Shown here in pieces: positions 34,941 to 44,166 of a DNA stretch of 64,000 nt. The stretch is from Bacteroidales bacterium (GTDB taxonomy: Bacteria > Bacteroidota > Bacteroidia > Bacteroidales > Prolixibacteraceae): assembly GCA_012719495.1 (NCBI GenBank), contig JAAYAG010000090.1, positions 36,299 through 100,298 of the forward strand, in the 5' to 3' direction. Within the stretch, counting starts at the first letter, position 1. Each line of letters opens with the position of its first letter. Made by a program: the position numbers and the translations under genes. The notes under the pieces are model-generated. The model made no database searches and was not told the DNA's origin. It was given only the letters and a program-made list of their open reading frames with translations.

Positions 34941-36239
34941 ATGAAAAAATACTTGTTAATTATGTCGCTGGTGGTCATTGTGATGATCACAAGTTGTACC
35001 CAGCAAGGCGAGAGCGGTGAGCTTATTGGGTCAGGGCAAAAAGGTAGTTGGTTTGAACCGGTACCTTATGGGATGACCTTCGTCCGAAGAGGTTCGTTTA
35101 GGGTCGGACAAAGTGACGAAGATCCTTCACGAGCGATTAACCCCACAGCTACCATTTCAGTCGATGCCTTCTGGATGGACGATACCGAAATCACTAACGG
35201 AGAGTACCGTCAGTTTGTAAATTGGGTTCGTGACTCCATGGCTCTCGAATTGCTGTATAAAGCAAACCCTGATCCTACGTCACCTTATGCTATCTTCGAT
35301 CCCGACGGAAACTATTTAGGTCTCGATTATAAGGCAAAAATAGATTGGCAGGATACCGCTACCCTCGAACCACTCTTTGTTCCTGTAAACGAACGATTCT
35401 TTAACAAGAGAGAAGTTGATTCAAGAAAACTCTTCTTTGAATACCAGTGGATAAATTATCAAAAAGCAGCACAGCGGGCTAACGCATTTAATTATGCTAC
35501 CGGAAAATACGATGGAGGAATAAAAGACCGCTCCGACTTTATAGAACGCGAAAGGGAACATATCTATCCTGATACCCTTGTCTGGGTGCGCGACTTCACC
35601 TATTCTTATAATGAACCTTGGACAATGAAATATTTCTGGCATCCCGGATTTGTTGATTATCCGGTTGTTGGGGTAACATGGTTGCAGGCAAAATCTTTCT
35701 GCCAATGGCGTACCAAAATGCAAAATAATTTTTATGCAGGAAATGGCCAGGCAACTGTGCAAGATTATCGTCTTCCTACCGAATATGAATGGGAATATGC
35801 TTCCAGGGGAGGATTACAAAATTCAATGTATCCATGGGGAGGATATTACTCCAGAAATCAAATGGGTGAGTTTATGGCTAACTACAAGCCGATGCGTGGT
35901 AACTATCCCGAAGACGGTGGGTTAGCCACGATGAAGGTTGGAAGTTATCCCGCAAATGACTTTGGGTTATATGACATGGCCGGTAACGTTGCCGAATGGA
36001 CTATAACTGCTTTCGATCCACTTTCTACCTCTTTGGTTAGTGATTTAAATTCCGATTATCAATATAACGCAGCTGACTCAGATCCTCCGGCAATGAAACG
36101 GAAAGTTATTCGTGGCGGTTCATGGAAAGATGTAGGGTACTTTATTCAAACCTCATCGCGCACATACGAATATCAGGACTCAGCAAAATCATTTATCGGG
36201 TTCCGTTGTGTAAGATCCTCATTTGGTAATACTTTTTAA
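34941..36239 (+). CDS. gldK: Gliding motility/type IX secretion lipoprotein GldK
   Basis: 432 residues. Lipobox ITSC gives Cys19, which anchors it at the inner leaflet of the outer membrane. The body is a formylglycine-generating-enzyme (FGE/SUMF1)-like fold: SWFEPVPYGMTFVRRGSFRV, AFWMDDTEITNGEYRQFVNW, YRLPTEYEWEYASRGG-like, YDMAGNVAEWTITAFDP and FIGFRCVRSSFG. In PorK/GldK the fold is structural: with GldN it forms the large periplasmic ring of the type IX machine. It is followed by gldL after 27 nt. A close paralogue lies at 40022-41401. Confidence 0.95.
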   Translation: MKKYLLIMSLVVIVMITSCTQQGESGELIGSGQKGSWFEPVPYGMTFVRRGSFRVGQSDEDPSRAINPTATISVDAFWMDDTEITNGEYRQFVNWVRDSMALELLYKANPDPTSPYAIFDPDGNYLGLDYKAKIDWQDTATLEPLFVPVNERFFNKREVDSRKLFFEYQWINYQKAAQRANAFNYATGKYDGGIKDRSDFIEREREHIYPDTLVWVRDFTYSYNEPWTMKYFWHPGFVDYPVVGVTWLQAKSFCQWRTKMQNNFYAGNGQATVQDYRLPTEYEWEYASRGGLQNSMYPWGGYYSRNQMGEFMANYKPMRGNYPEDGGLATMKVGSYPANDFGLYDMAGNVAEWTITAFDPLSTSLVSDLNSDYQYNAADSDPPAMKRKVIRGGSWKDVGYFIQTSSRTYEYQDSAKSFIGFRCVRSSFGNTF

Positions 36240-36266
36240 CGTTAAACAGGTTCAAAATAGAAGAAT

Positions 36267-37376
36267 ATGAATAAAGGTGATTTTTTGCATAGTAGAAAAT
36301 GGAGAACTATTCAGAACTATACCTATAGTTTTGGTGCATCGGTTGTGTTGATTGGAGCGCTCGCAAAACTTGAACACTGGCCAATGGCTAGCGAGTTTCT
36401 TATGGTTGGTATGAGCATGGAGGCGTTGATTTTCTTCATTTCGGCGTTTGAACCCTTGATGGATAATCCGGATTGGAAAAGAGTTTATCCCCAGTTGCGC
36501 GAAGGTGATGAATTGCCTAAAGTTATTGAGGTGTACGAAAAACTAGATGAAAAGTATATAAAAGGAGGAGCAGCCTCCGGAGCATTTGCAGGTGGAGGTT
36601 CTGGAGGTGGTGGCGCAATATCTATTAAAGATTTGCCGGCCGAACAAGTAAAAAAATTAAACGAGAGTTTTGAAAAATTAGCCGAAGCTGCCAACGGAAT
36701 TAAAAACCTTTCCGGAGCAACTGTTGCTACAGACAGTTTTATAAAAAATTTACAAGATGCTTCTCAATCGATCGGCTTGGTGGTTGAATCGAACAAGAAA
36801 GTATCGGGTGAAATGGAAAAGAATGTTGCCGAAATTACAAATTCGTATAAATCAGCAGCTCAAAATCTTAAGTCATCAAGTGAAAAGGCCGTTAGCGGCA
36901 TCGATCAAAGTGTTGCTGATCTTACTACTTCGGTGAAAAGTTCAGCCGATGGCATTAAGTCTGTTTCTGGAAAAATGCTTTCAGATATTGAAAAATCGAG
37001 TATCGATTATAATAAGCACTTACAAGCTTCGGCTCAGGAATTAACAGACTCTTATAAGAAAATAACCGAATCATTGTCGGGTGGTTTTAAAGGCCTCGAG
37101 AAAAGTTCGGCTACTTATGTTGACGGAATTGATAAATTGAACAAAAATATGGCCGCCTTAAATGCAGCATACGAGTTGCACCTTAAAGGAGCCGGAAAAG
37201 TTGAAGAAGCTGTAAAACACTATTCAGGCAACGTGGCTGAAATAGGAAAACTTCTAACCTCATCGGTTGAAGAAACAAGAAAGTTCAACGAAAGTACTAA
37301 GGAAATAAGTGAAAACATTCAGGCCTTGAATAAAGTTTATGGCCGTATGCTTGGAGCACTTAATACTAAAAAATAA
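36267..37376 (+). CDS. gldL: Type IX secretion motor protein GldL
   Basis: 369 residues. Two N-terminal membrane helices (TYSFGASVVLIGALAKLEHW and EFLMVGMSMEALIFFISAFE), the second with the conserved Glu of the proton channel, then a Gly-rich hinge (about residues 98-112, GGAASGAFAGGGSGGGG) and a long cytoplasmic coiled region of Ser/Lys/Ala-rich heptads (SYKSAAQNLKSSSEKAVSGI) to residue 369. It is longer than Flavobacterium GldL, mainly through this tail. GldL and GldM form the inner-membrane proton-driven motor. gldM starts 14 nt after its stop. Confidence 0.95.
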   Translation: MNKGDFLHSRKWRTIQNYTYSFGASVVLIGALAKLEHWPMASEFLMVGMSMEALIFFISAFEPLMDNPDWKRVYPQLREGDELPKVIEVYEKLDEKYIKGGAASGAFAGGGSGGGGAISIKDLPAEQVKKLNESFEKLAEAANGIKNLSGATVATDSFIKNLQDASQSIGLVVESNKKVSGEMEKNVAEITNSYKSAAQNLKSSSEKAVSGIDQSVADLTTSVKSSADGIKSVSGKMLSDIEKSSIDYNKHLQASAQELTDSYKKITESLSGGFKGLEKSSATYVDGIDKLNKNMAALNAAYELHLKGAGKVEEAVKHYSGNVAEIGKLLTSSVEETRKFNESTKEISENIQALNKVYGRMLGALNTKK

Positions 37377-37389
37377 CAGGGGATAGACT

Positions 37390-39028
37390 ATGGGAACTAA
37401 GAATTGTCCGGAAACCCCGAGGCAAAAGATGATCAACATGATGTATTTGGTGCTTACCGCAATGTTGGCACTGAACGTCACTGCGCAGACCCTTACCGCA
37501 TTTTAAAATTGTTGACCTTAGCCTTATGCGTACTTTTGAGAGTTTTTCCCGAAAGAATGCCTCTGTTATGAGCGACTTCGACTGGCAGGTTGAAAAAGGA
37601 CAAAAACAGGAGCTTTCTAGATATTACCGAGAGAAAGCAACAGAAATACGCAACATGAGTAATGAGATTGTTGATTTCGTTACTGATTTGAAAACTGAAA
37701 TGGCCAAATTGGCCGACTCTGAAAAACTTCTCCCAGGTGAAGAATTACCTGAGGAATACCCCTATATTGTTTCTAAAGAGAATGATACATTAATCGTAAA
37801 GCGACAGGACGATTTAAATATTTCTTCTTTGGTAATGATTGAAAGAGGAAATGGTGAAAAGCTGAAACAAATGATAATTGATTTTAAGGGAAAAATGAGG
37901 TCTATTGCAGCAAGCGATTCATCCTTAACAAAACTGCTCGATACCGTTTTCTTTAGCAACCTTAATGTTGTTCTTGATGTAAATGACCCTGTTCGTCGTG
38001 ACCCTAATACCGACGCCAAAACGTGGGCCCAGCTTAATTTTGGAAATTCTCCGTTGATTGGTAGCATTACCATGTTATCGAAAACCCAAAGTGACATACG
38101 TTTTGCTGAAAACCTTGCTATAAATACAATTTACTCAGCCATTAAGGGCGATAGTTATTTTGAACCAAGGGTAATTCCCACGTCAACCTATATTGTTGCG
38201 GGGGCTCAGAAATATGAAGCAGAAATTTTCCTTTCGGCTATTACCAATGTGCCTGAAGCTGAAGTGTATATTAATGGAAGTTCTTCTCCATTGAAAATGG
38301 ATAATGGCCGGGTGCTATACACAGCAGCACCTTCAAATCCGGGCAAATACAGTTATCCGGGTGAAATCCGCTACCGTAGCCCCGAAGGGTTGTTGATTAA
38401 TTCGCCTTTCCGCATCGATTTTGAAGTTGCTCCTCCATCGGCTATTAGTTCGGCATTGAAAATGAATGTGTTATACCGAGGGATTGATAACCCGATTGGG
38501 ATATCTGCTCCAGGTATTTCGAGTAATGCGCTTCGTCCTGTAATTAATAATGGTACAATTACAAATAATGGCAATGAATGGCTGGTACGTCCGGCTAACC
38601 TTACTAATGCACGAATTGAGATTTACGCGACCATTGAAGGCCGTGAGGTACTAATGGGAACAAACGAATATCGAGTGAAAGATGTACCTAGCCCGGAACC
38701 TGCTTTTGGCGGTTTTACTTCCGGTGCTGCTATTCCACGCGATTATCTCGCATCGGGTGCTGTTCGTGAGTTGGGCGCTGTTTTGAAAGATTTCCTTTTC
38801 GACCTTGAATTTGAAGTGATGAGTTTTGATGTTTCTATTCCTACAGGTGGAAATATGACAGCTACATTTAATTCTTCGTCTAAAAATTTCTCGCAGCAGT
38901 TAACTTCAACGTTAGGCCAAGTACCCAATGGAAGTTATATCCGTTTTGAAAATGTAAGAGCAAAAATAAAAGGAAGTAAAAATGAGCCTGTTACTATTAA
39001 GCCGGCCATATTTTATGTTAGAAATTAA
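37390..39028 (+). CDS. gldM: Type IX secretion motor protein GldM, split by a one-base frameshift
   Basis: The true start is the ATG at 37390: MGTKNCPETPRQKMINMMYL then VLTAMLALNVTAQTLTAF, the conserved membrane-anchor start of GldM. A TAA follows at 37504-37506 after 38 residues. The remaining protein is open in the next frame, and from an ATG at 37526 it gives 500 residues (RTFESFSRKNASVMSDFDWQ ... FYVRN). Removing one T from TTTT at 37501-37504 joins the parts as TAFKIVDLSLMRTFESFS, which is the normal family sequence. The periplasmic part has the usual long helical bundle followed by beta domains (YEAEIFLSAITNVPEAEVYI). Either the read has an extra T, the gene is broken, or a +1 slip at UUU-UAA restores it. 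Confidence 0.9.
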
Positions 39029-39049
39029 AATGCAAATAATCCATCTGAT

Positions 39050-39928
39050 ATGAAAACTATAGTCAAAACGTTGTTAATGGTTTTACTCCCGTTACTGGGG
39101 TTTACTCAGGAGGGTAATGTAAGATTTACTGATCAATATGGTCCGTTTTACAGCACCTATCAACAGGATAACGATTTCGCAAACAGAAAGCTGATTGCTT
39201 ATCCGTTTGTCAGGGAAGCAGATGTGATGTGGAAGAAAATTACTTGGGAAATTATCGACCTGAGAGAAAAAATGAATCATCCTATTTACTATCCTATAGA
39301 TACCTTGCATGAAAGAAAAAGCTTGGTAATGGCCTTGGCCGACGGAATTAAATCGGGCGAATTGTTTGCTTTCCGTCCATCGTTCAAAAACAATGCATTC
39401 GAGTTTAACCAAGATAATATTATTATACCAGACTCGCTTACCGATTTGGACAAGAATGTTATTGTTTGGCCGAATAATACATTAGTGCAGCGTTGGAAAC
39501 CTGAAGAAATTACCCAGATTTTAGTTAAAGAGGTTTGGTATTTCGACAGGAAAACATCTCAGTTGAATAGCGAGATCATCGGTCTTTGCTTAATTCGTGA
39601 GTACAGGAAATATCTCGGACCTCCTACGGAACAAGGTTTTCCAATGGACTCTATTCCACGTATGAACTACCTGTTCTGGATATATTATCCCGATGCCCGT
39701 GAATATTTATCGAAAATTCCGGTCTATAATCCTTATAACAATACTGCGTTATATAGCTTTGATGATTTGTTTGTTAACCGTAAATTCAAATCGTATTTTG
39801 TTCGCGAGGCGAATGTTTACAACGATAGGTTAATAACCGACTATGTAACCGGACGGGCTGCGCAACTTGAATCAGAAAAAATCAAAAAAGAAATTTTTGA
39901 TTACGAGCAAGATTTGTGGGAAAATTAA
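39050..39928 (+). CDS. gldN: Type IX secretion ring protein GldN
   Basis: 292 residues. Signal peptide MKTIVKTLLMVLLPLLGFTQ. Family motifs are DVMWKKITWEIIDLREKMNH, LIAYPFVREA, EEITQILVKEVWYFDRKTSQ, RMNYLFWIYYPDAREYLSKI and VRNRKF-like FVNRKFKSYFVREANVYNDR. The protein binds GldK to form the periplasmic ring. It ends the sprF-gldKLMN operon, 24 nt before a strong terminator at 39953. Confidence 0.95.
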   Translation: MKTIVKTLLMVLLPLLGFTQEGNVRFTDQYGPFYSTYQQDNDFANRKLIAYPFVREADVMWKKITWEIIDLREKMNHPIYYPIDTLHERKSLVMALADGIKSGELFAFRPSFKNNAFEFNQDNIIIPDSLTDLDKNVIVWPNNTLVQRWKPEEITQILVKEVWYFDRKTSQLNSEIIGLCLIREYRKYLGPPTEQGFPMDSIPRMNYLFWIYYPDAREYLSKIPVYNPYNNTALYSFDDLFVNRKFKSYFVREANVYNDRLITDYVTGRAAQLESEKIKKEIFDYEQDLWEN

Positions 39929-39952
39929 CATGTTTATATCTTTGTTTACTAT

Positions 39953-39984
39953 AAAGCCTTATGGGAACCATAAGGCTTTTCCGT
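39953..39984 (+). terminator. Strong terminator after gldN
   Basis: AAAGCCTTATGG (39953-39964) pairs perfectly with CCATAAGGCTTT (39968-39979) across a 3-nt loop. It is followed by a short T-rich segment and separates the gldKLMN operon from the second gldK-like gene. Confidence 0.85.
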
Positions 39985-40021
39985 TGTCAAGACAATAGTT
40001 GTTTTATTTCGCCGTTTATTT

Positions 40022-41401
40022 GTGAAACATTTGAAAGTGCAAAATCGCTTAACCATACATATCTCTGTTATTCTACTTTTTTTACTCCTCGTTGCAGGAT
40101 GTAAACAAGAGGTGGTATATCACGAACTGAGGGGTGGAAGACAACAGCAATGGTTCGAACCTGTCCCGTATGGAATGGTGTATATTGAACAAGGACATTT
40201 CCAAATGGGAGGAGGCGATGAACGTGTCAACAAAGAGATAACCCCGACAAAAAATGTTTCGGTTAATTCCTTTTGGATCGACGAGACCGAGATTACGAAC
40301 AGTGAATATCGTCAATATGTGAAATGGGTTACCGACTCGGTGGCTGCAATACTTACTTTCAAGGCTGGAGTTGATGAATATAAAGCAGTTGACAGGGACA
40401 GGATACCATTTGATCCGCCTCGTGTTGACAGGTATAAGGTTGACGAGATTTGGAAAGATGATAAATCGGAAGTTGTTGAGGCACTAAAGCCAATGTTTTA
40501 TCAAGGTAATGAAAGGTACTGGGGAGCAAAAGAAATTGACTACCGAAAGATTTTCTACGAATATTACTATATTGATTATGCACAGGCAGCCAAGCGCGAG
40601 AACAGTTATAATTATAAAACAAATTCCTATTCAGGCTCAGTAACCGATCCTTTAACCGGCCAGGTAAAGCAGGTAAAAGACCGATCAGATTTTATCATTA
40701 AAAAAAGGATTCCGGTGTACCCAGATACGTTGGTTTGGATCAGGGATTTTACATACTCGTTCAATGAACCTTGGGCAAATAAGTATTTTTCACATCCTGC
40801 GTTCAAAGAATATCCTGTTGTAGGAGTAAGCTGGGAGCAAGCGAATGCCTTTTGCCATTGGAGAAGTGTTCTCAAAGAAAACTTTCTGGCTTCGGTAAAA
40901 ATTCTGTCTATACATCCTTACCGTTTGCCTACCGAAGCAGAATGGGAATATGCAGCGAGAGGAGGAAAAGTTAACAGCAATTATCCTTGGGGGGGCTACT
41001 ATACTAGCACAGAGAAAGGGTGTTATCTTGCTAATTTTAAACCCAAAAGAGGGAATTATGTTGCCGATAGTCATTATTCAACTAAAACTATGAAAGTTGG
41101 AAGCTTTTCGCCCAACGAATACGGATTATATGATATGGCTGGTAATGTAGCTGAATGGACAAGCACGGCTTATGATCCGTTGGGATATTCCATGACCAAT
41201 AGTTTTAACCCAGAATATCAATATAATGCATTGGAAAATGATCCGCCGGCTATGAAAAGAAAAGTCGTAAGAGGTGGTTCCTGGAAAGATGTAGCCTATT
41301 ATCTTCAAGTTGCAACCCGTGACTATGAGTATCAGGATTCAGCCCGAAGTTTTGTCGGTTTTAGGTGTGTTATGAACGCTATTGAAGACGAGCGAAAATA
41401 A
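40022..41401 (+). CDS. GldK-like lipoprotein, paralogue of GldK
   Basis: 459 residues from a GTG start; no ATG is available before the lipobox LVAGC (Cys27). The body is an FGE-like fold closely related to GldK: QQWFEPVPYGMVYIEQGHFQ, SFWIDETEITNSEYRQYVKW, YRLPTEAEWEYAARGGKVNS, GLYDMAGNVAEWTSTAYDP, PPAMKRKVVRGGSWKDVAYY and SFVGFRCVMNA. It lacks the overall length of Flavobacterium GldJ but may play the corresponding role. A terminator separates it from gldN, so it has its own transcript. Possible roles are an alternative ring subunit, a partner of GldK, or a GldJ-like stabiliser. Confidence 0.85.
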   Translation: MKHLKVQNRLTIHISVILLFLLLVAGCKQEVVYHELRGGRQQQWFEPVPYGMVYIEQGHFQMGGGDERVNKEITPTKNVSVNSFWIDETEITNSEYRQYVKWVTDSVAAILTFKAGVDEYKAVDRDRIPFDPPRVDRYKVDEIWKDDKSEVVEALKPMFYQGNERYWGAKEIDYRKIFYEYYYIDYAQAAKRENSYNYKTNSYSGSVTDPLTGQVKQVKDRSDFIIKKRIPVYPDTLVWIRDFTYSFNEPWANKYFSHPAFKEYPVVGVSWEQANAFCHWRSVLKENFLASVKILSIHPYRLPTEAEWEYAARGGKVNSNYPWGGYYTSTEKGCYLANFKPKRGNYVADSHYSTKTMKVGSFSPNEYGLYDMAGNVAEWTSTAYDPLGYSMTNSFNPEYQYNALENDPPAMKRKVVRGGSWKDVAYYLQVATRDYEYQDSARSFVGFRCVMNAIEDERK

Positions 41402-41422
41402 ACTCGAACTCAGAGTAATAGC

Positions 41423-43465
41423 TTAATTCTTCAACCCACTTCTTTTTAATAACTCTTCAGGATCTGGTTCTTTACCTCTAAAGTTTACATACAGTTTCAT
41501 AGGGTGTTCTGTGCCACCTTTTTCAAGGATTTCGTTTTTGAAGCGGGCAGAAATTTCAGGGTTGAATATCCCGTTTCTTTTGAAAAGCGAAAAAGCATCG
41601 GCATCGAGAACTTCAGCCCATTTGTACCCGTAATAACCTGAGGCGTATCCTCCCGCAAAAATGTGCGAAAAAGAAGTACTTACACCGCTTCCTTCAATAA
41701 TTGGGAATAGCTGGGTTGGTTTTAATGCACTTCGCTCAAACTCACTAATATCTTTTTTGAAAGGCAAACTGAGCGCGTGCCAGGCCATATCGAGCATGCC
41801 AAATGAAAGTTGGCGTTCAGACAAATATCCAGCCTGAAAATTGCGTGAATCGATAATTTTTTCAACGAGCTCGGTAGGCATAGGTTTGCCGGTTTCATAG
41901 TGGAAGGCAAAAGTACTTAGCCAATCATGTTCGGTAGCCCAGTTCTCCATTATTTGCGATGGCAGTTCTACAAAATCACGGTAAACGTTTGTACCCGAAA
42001 GGGATGGATATACAGTGTTTGCCAGCATACCATGCAATGCATGTCCAAATTCATGAAGAAAAGTGGTTAATTCATTGAATGTTAGCAACGATGGTTTATT
42101 GGTAGTTGGTCGGCTGAAATTAGTGCAGATTGAAATATGAGGGCGGATCATTTTTCCGCCTATATTCGATTGTGAGCGGTATTCTGTCATCCATGCACCG
42201 CTTTGTTTGTTTTCGCGAGGAAAGAAGTCGGCATACAATATCGCCACAAATTCCTGGTCTTGTCGGTAAACTTCATAGGTCTTAACCTCTGGGTGATATT
42301 TGGGAATGGCCTGGGATTCGACGAAGATTAGTCCGTAGAGTGTTTTTGCCAGACTGAAAATTCCCTGGGTAACATTTCCCAGTTCGAAGTATGGCTTAAC
42401 CATTTCTTCATCGAAACCGAATGTGGTATTTTTTAGTTTTTCGCTGTAATAGCTAAGATCCCAGGGCATAAGCTCATCTTCCAATCCATCTTTGCGAGCG
42501 AAATTTTTCACAGCCTCAATTTCTTTCAAGGCAAAAGGTCTGGAAGCGTTGTGTAATACCTCGAGAAAGTTCGTAACCTTTTCGGGCGATTCAGCCATTC
42601 TTTCTTCCAGTACATATTGGGCAAAGTTGTTGTAACCCAGTAGTTTTGCTTCTTTTAGCCTATGGTTGACAATCTTTTTGATCGTATTTTTGTTGTCTGA
42701 TGCATTGTTGTGGTTACATCTCGATGTATAGGCACGATACAATTCTTCACGCAACTGCCTGTTGTTGCTGTATTTCATAAATGGGCCGTAGCTTGGGAAA
42801 TGGAGAGTGAAAATCCATCCTTCTTTATTTTTTGATTTTGCTTGTTGGGCAGCACTCTCAATCAACGATTCTGGCAACCCCGAAAGTTGGTTCACGTCGG
42901 TTAGGTGCAGTTCGAAGTTGTTTGTTTCTGAAAGGACATTTTCGTTGAATTTCAGGTTCAACGTTGAAAGGCGCATTTGTATCGAGATGAGATTCTTTTT
43001 TTCTTCTTCGCTCAGATTAGCTCCGCTCCGTTTCATGTTTTTGTAGGTCGATTCGGTAAGCCATATCTCCTCTTGACTTAGGCCGGTTTCGAAGCGTTTC
43101 TCATATACTTTTTCAACTCGTCTGAAATAATTGTAATCGACCATTAGTTGCGCCATAAAACGAGTTATTTTGGGCGATACTTTCTGTGTTATCGCTTGAA
43201 TTTCAGGTGATGTTGCAGCCGAGTTAAGGTTGAAAAGTATAGATCCTGTTTTTGAGATTTCATCGTAGCACTTCTCTATTGGGATAATTGTATTCTGAAA
43301 ATCGGGCTCTTCATTGTTTGAAATTGTTTCTTTGAAAACTTTTCGGGCTTGGGCAATTATTATGTTTAGCGCTGGCAAAAAATGCTCAGGCTTAATTAGG
43401 TTGAAAGGTACTGTTTCAAAAGGAGTATCGAACAACGATAATAAGGGGTTCTTTTCTGCTGCCAT
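41423..43465 (-). CDS. M3 family metallopeptidase (Dcp/oligopeptidase A-like)
   Basis: 680 residues from the ATG at 43465, which overlaps the stop of the upstream gene by one base (TAATG), a coupling arrangement; an in-frame ATG at 43498 exists but lies inside that gene. Zinc site: FLHEFGHALHGML with His471, Glu472 and His475, and the third ligand region YRDFVELPSQIMENWATEHD. The C-terminal substrate-binding region reads FSHIFAGGYASGYYGYKWAE. No signal peptide, so it is cytoplasmic. The family degrades short peptides, either as a dipeptidyl carboxypeptidase (Dcp) or as oligopeptidase A (PrlC); which one is not settled here. Confidence 0.92.
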   Translation of the reverse strand: MAAEKNPLLSLFDTPFETVPFNLIKPEHFLPALNIIIAQARKVFKETISNNEEPDFQNTIIPIEKCYDEISKTGSILFNLNSAATSPEIQAITQKVSPKITRFMAQLMVDYNYFRRVEKVYEKRFETGLSQEEIWLTESTYKNMKRSGANLSEEEKKNLISIQMRLSTLNLKFNENVLSETNNFELHLTDVNQLSGLPESLIESAAQQAKSKNKEGWIFTLHFPSYGPFMKYSNNRQLREELYRAYTSRCNHNNASDNKNTIKKIVNHRLKEAKLLGYNNFAQYVLEERMAESPEKVTNFLEVLHNASRPFALKEIEAVKNFARKDGLEDELMPWDLSYYSEKLKNTTFGFDEEMVKPYFELGNVTQGIFSLAKTLYGLIFVESQAIPKYHPEVKTYEVYRQDQEFVAILYADFFPRENKQSGAWMTEYRSQSNIGGKMIRPHISICTNFSRPTTNKPSLLTFNELTTFLHEFGHALHGMLANTVYPSLSGTNVYRDFVELPSQIMENWATEHDWLSTFAFHYETGKPMPTELVEKIIDSRNFQAGYLSERQLSFGMLDMAWHALSLPFKKDISEFERSALKPTQLFPIIEGSGVSTSFSHIFAGGYASGYYGYKWAEVLDADAFSLFKRNGIFNPEISARFKNEILEKGGTEHPMKLYVNFRGKEPDPEELLKRSGLKN

Positions 43466-44043
43466 TATTTTTTCTTTGGTTTTTTTTCTACCGACCATCC
43501 AAATTTGCCAATTTCTTTACCAATTCCGAAATAGAAACCATGATTATAGACCAATGGTTTAGCCAACGAAAGATTTAGTTTGCCGGTTGTTTCGTTGAAA
43601 TATTGATCATCGACACTAATATTTACCACATCAGAAATAAACATGTCGTGAGAACCTAATGAAATGATTTCTTTAACCCGGCATTCAATGTTGACTGGTG
43701 ACTCTTCAATAATTGGTGCTTTAACTACCGATGCTTGGCCAGGAGTTAAATGGCATTCTTCCCACTTGTTGAATTTTCTACCCGAGCGACAACCGCTCCA
43801 GTCGGTTGCATGGGCAAGTTTTTCAGTAGTAAGGTTGATAACAAACTCACCAGTGCGTTTAATAATTCCATGAGAAAAACGTTCTGGCCTCACCGAAATA
43901 TAGCACATTGGAGGGTTACTGCATATTGTTCCAGTCCAAGCCACAGTGATGATATTGAATTCTTCCGGGGTCTCGCCACAACTAACCATGACGGCCGGTA
44001 AGGGATAAATCATTGTCCCTGGTTTGAAATGAATTTTCGACAT
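43465..44043 (-). CDS. Flavin reductase-like (split-barrel FMN-binding) protein
   Basis: 192 residues. Typical N-terminus (FKPGTMIYPLPAVMVSCGE), then FNIITVAWTGTICSNPPMCY, ISVRPERFSHGIIKRTGEFV and the C-terminal YFGIGKEIGKFGWS. The family has an FMN-binding split barrel and reduces or carries flavin, in some cases as the reductase partner of a monooxygenase; no such partner is adjacent. It ends by overlapping the start of the M3 peptidase gene. A -7 box TATATTTG (minus) lies at 44068-44075. Confidence 0.88.
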   Translation of the reverse strand: MSKIHFKPGTMIYPLPAVMVSCGETPEEFNIITVAWTGTICSNPPMCYISVRPERFSHGIIKRTGEFVINLTTEKLAHATDWSGCRSGRKFNKWEECHLTPGQASVVKAPIIEESPVNIECRVKEIISLGSHDMFISDVVNISVDDQYFNETTGKLNLSLAKPLVYNHGFYFGIGKEIGKFGWSVEKKPKKK

Positions 44044-44067
44044 ATTTCGTTACTTAGTGGTTTGCTG

Positions 44068-44075
44068 CAAATATA
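44068..44075 (-). promoter_or_regulatory. Putative -7 box for the flavin reductase/M3 peptidase pair
   Basis: Minus-strand TATATTTG, a perfect TAnnTTTG match, 25 nt before the ATG at 44043. Confidence 0.4.
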
Positions 44076-44141
44076 AACGTTTTTGACAGGGATAAGTTTT
44101 TCACAGAAGGTGACAGAGCGAGCAAGGTAAAAAAAATATTG

Positions 44142-44149
44142 TATTTTTG
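44142..44149 (+). promoter_or_regulatory. Putative -7 box for the aldo/keto reductase
   Basis: TATTTTTG, a perfect TAnnTTTG match, 18 nt before the ATG at 44167, back-to-back with the divergent box at 44068-44075. Confidence 0.4.
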
Positions 44150-44166
44150 AAGAATAATAAATCAAT

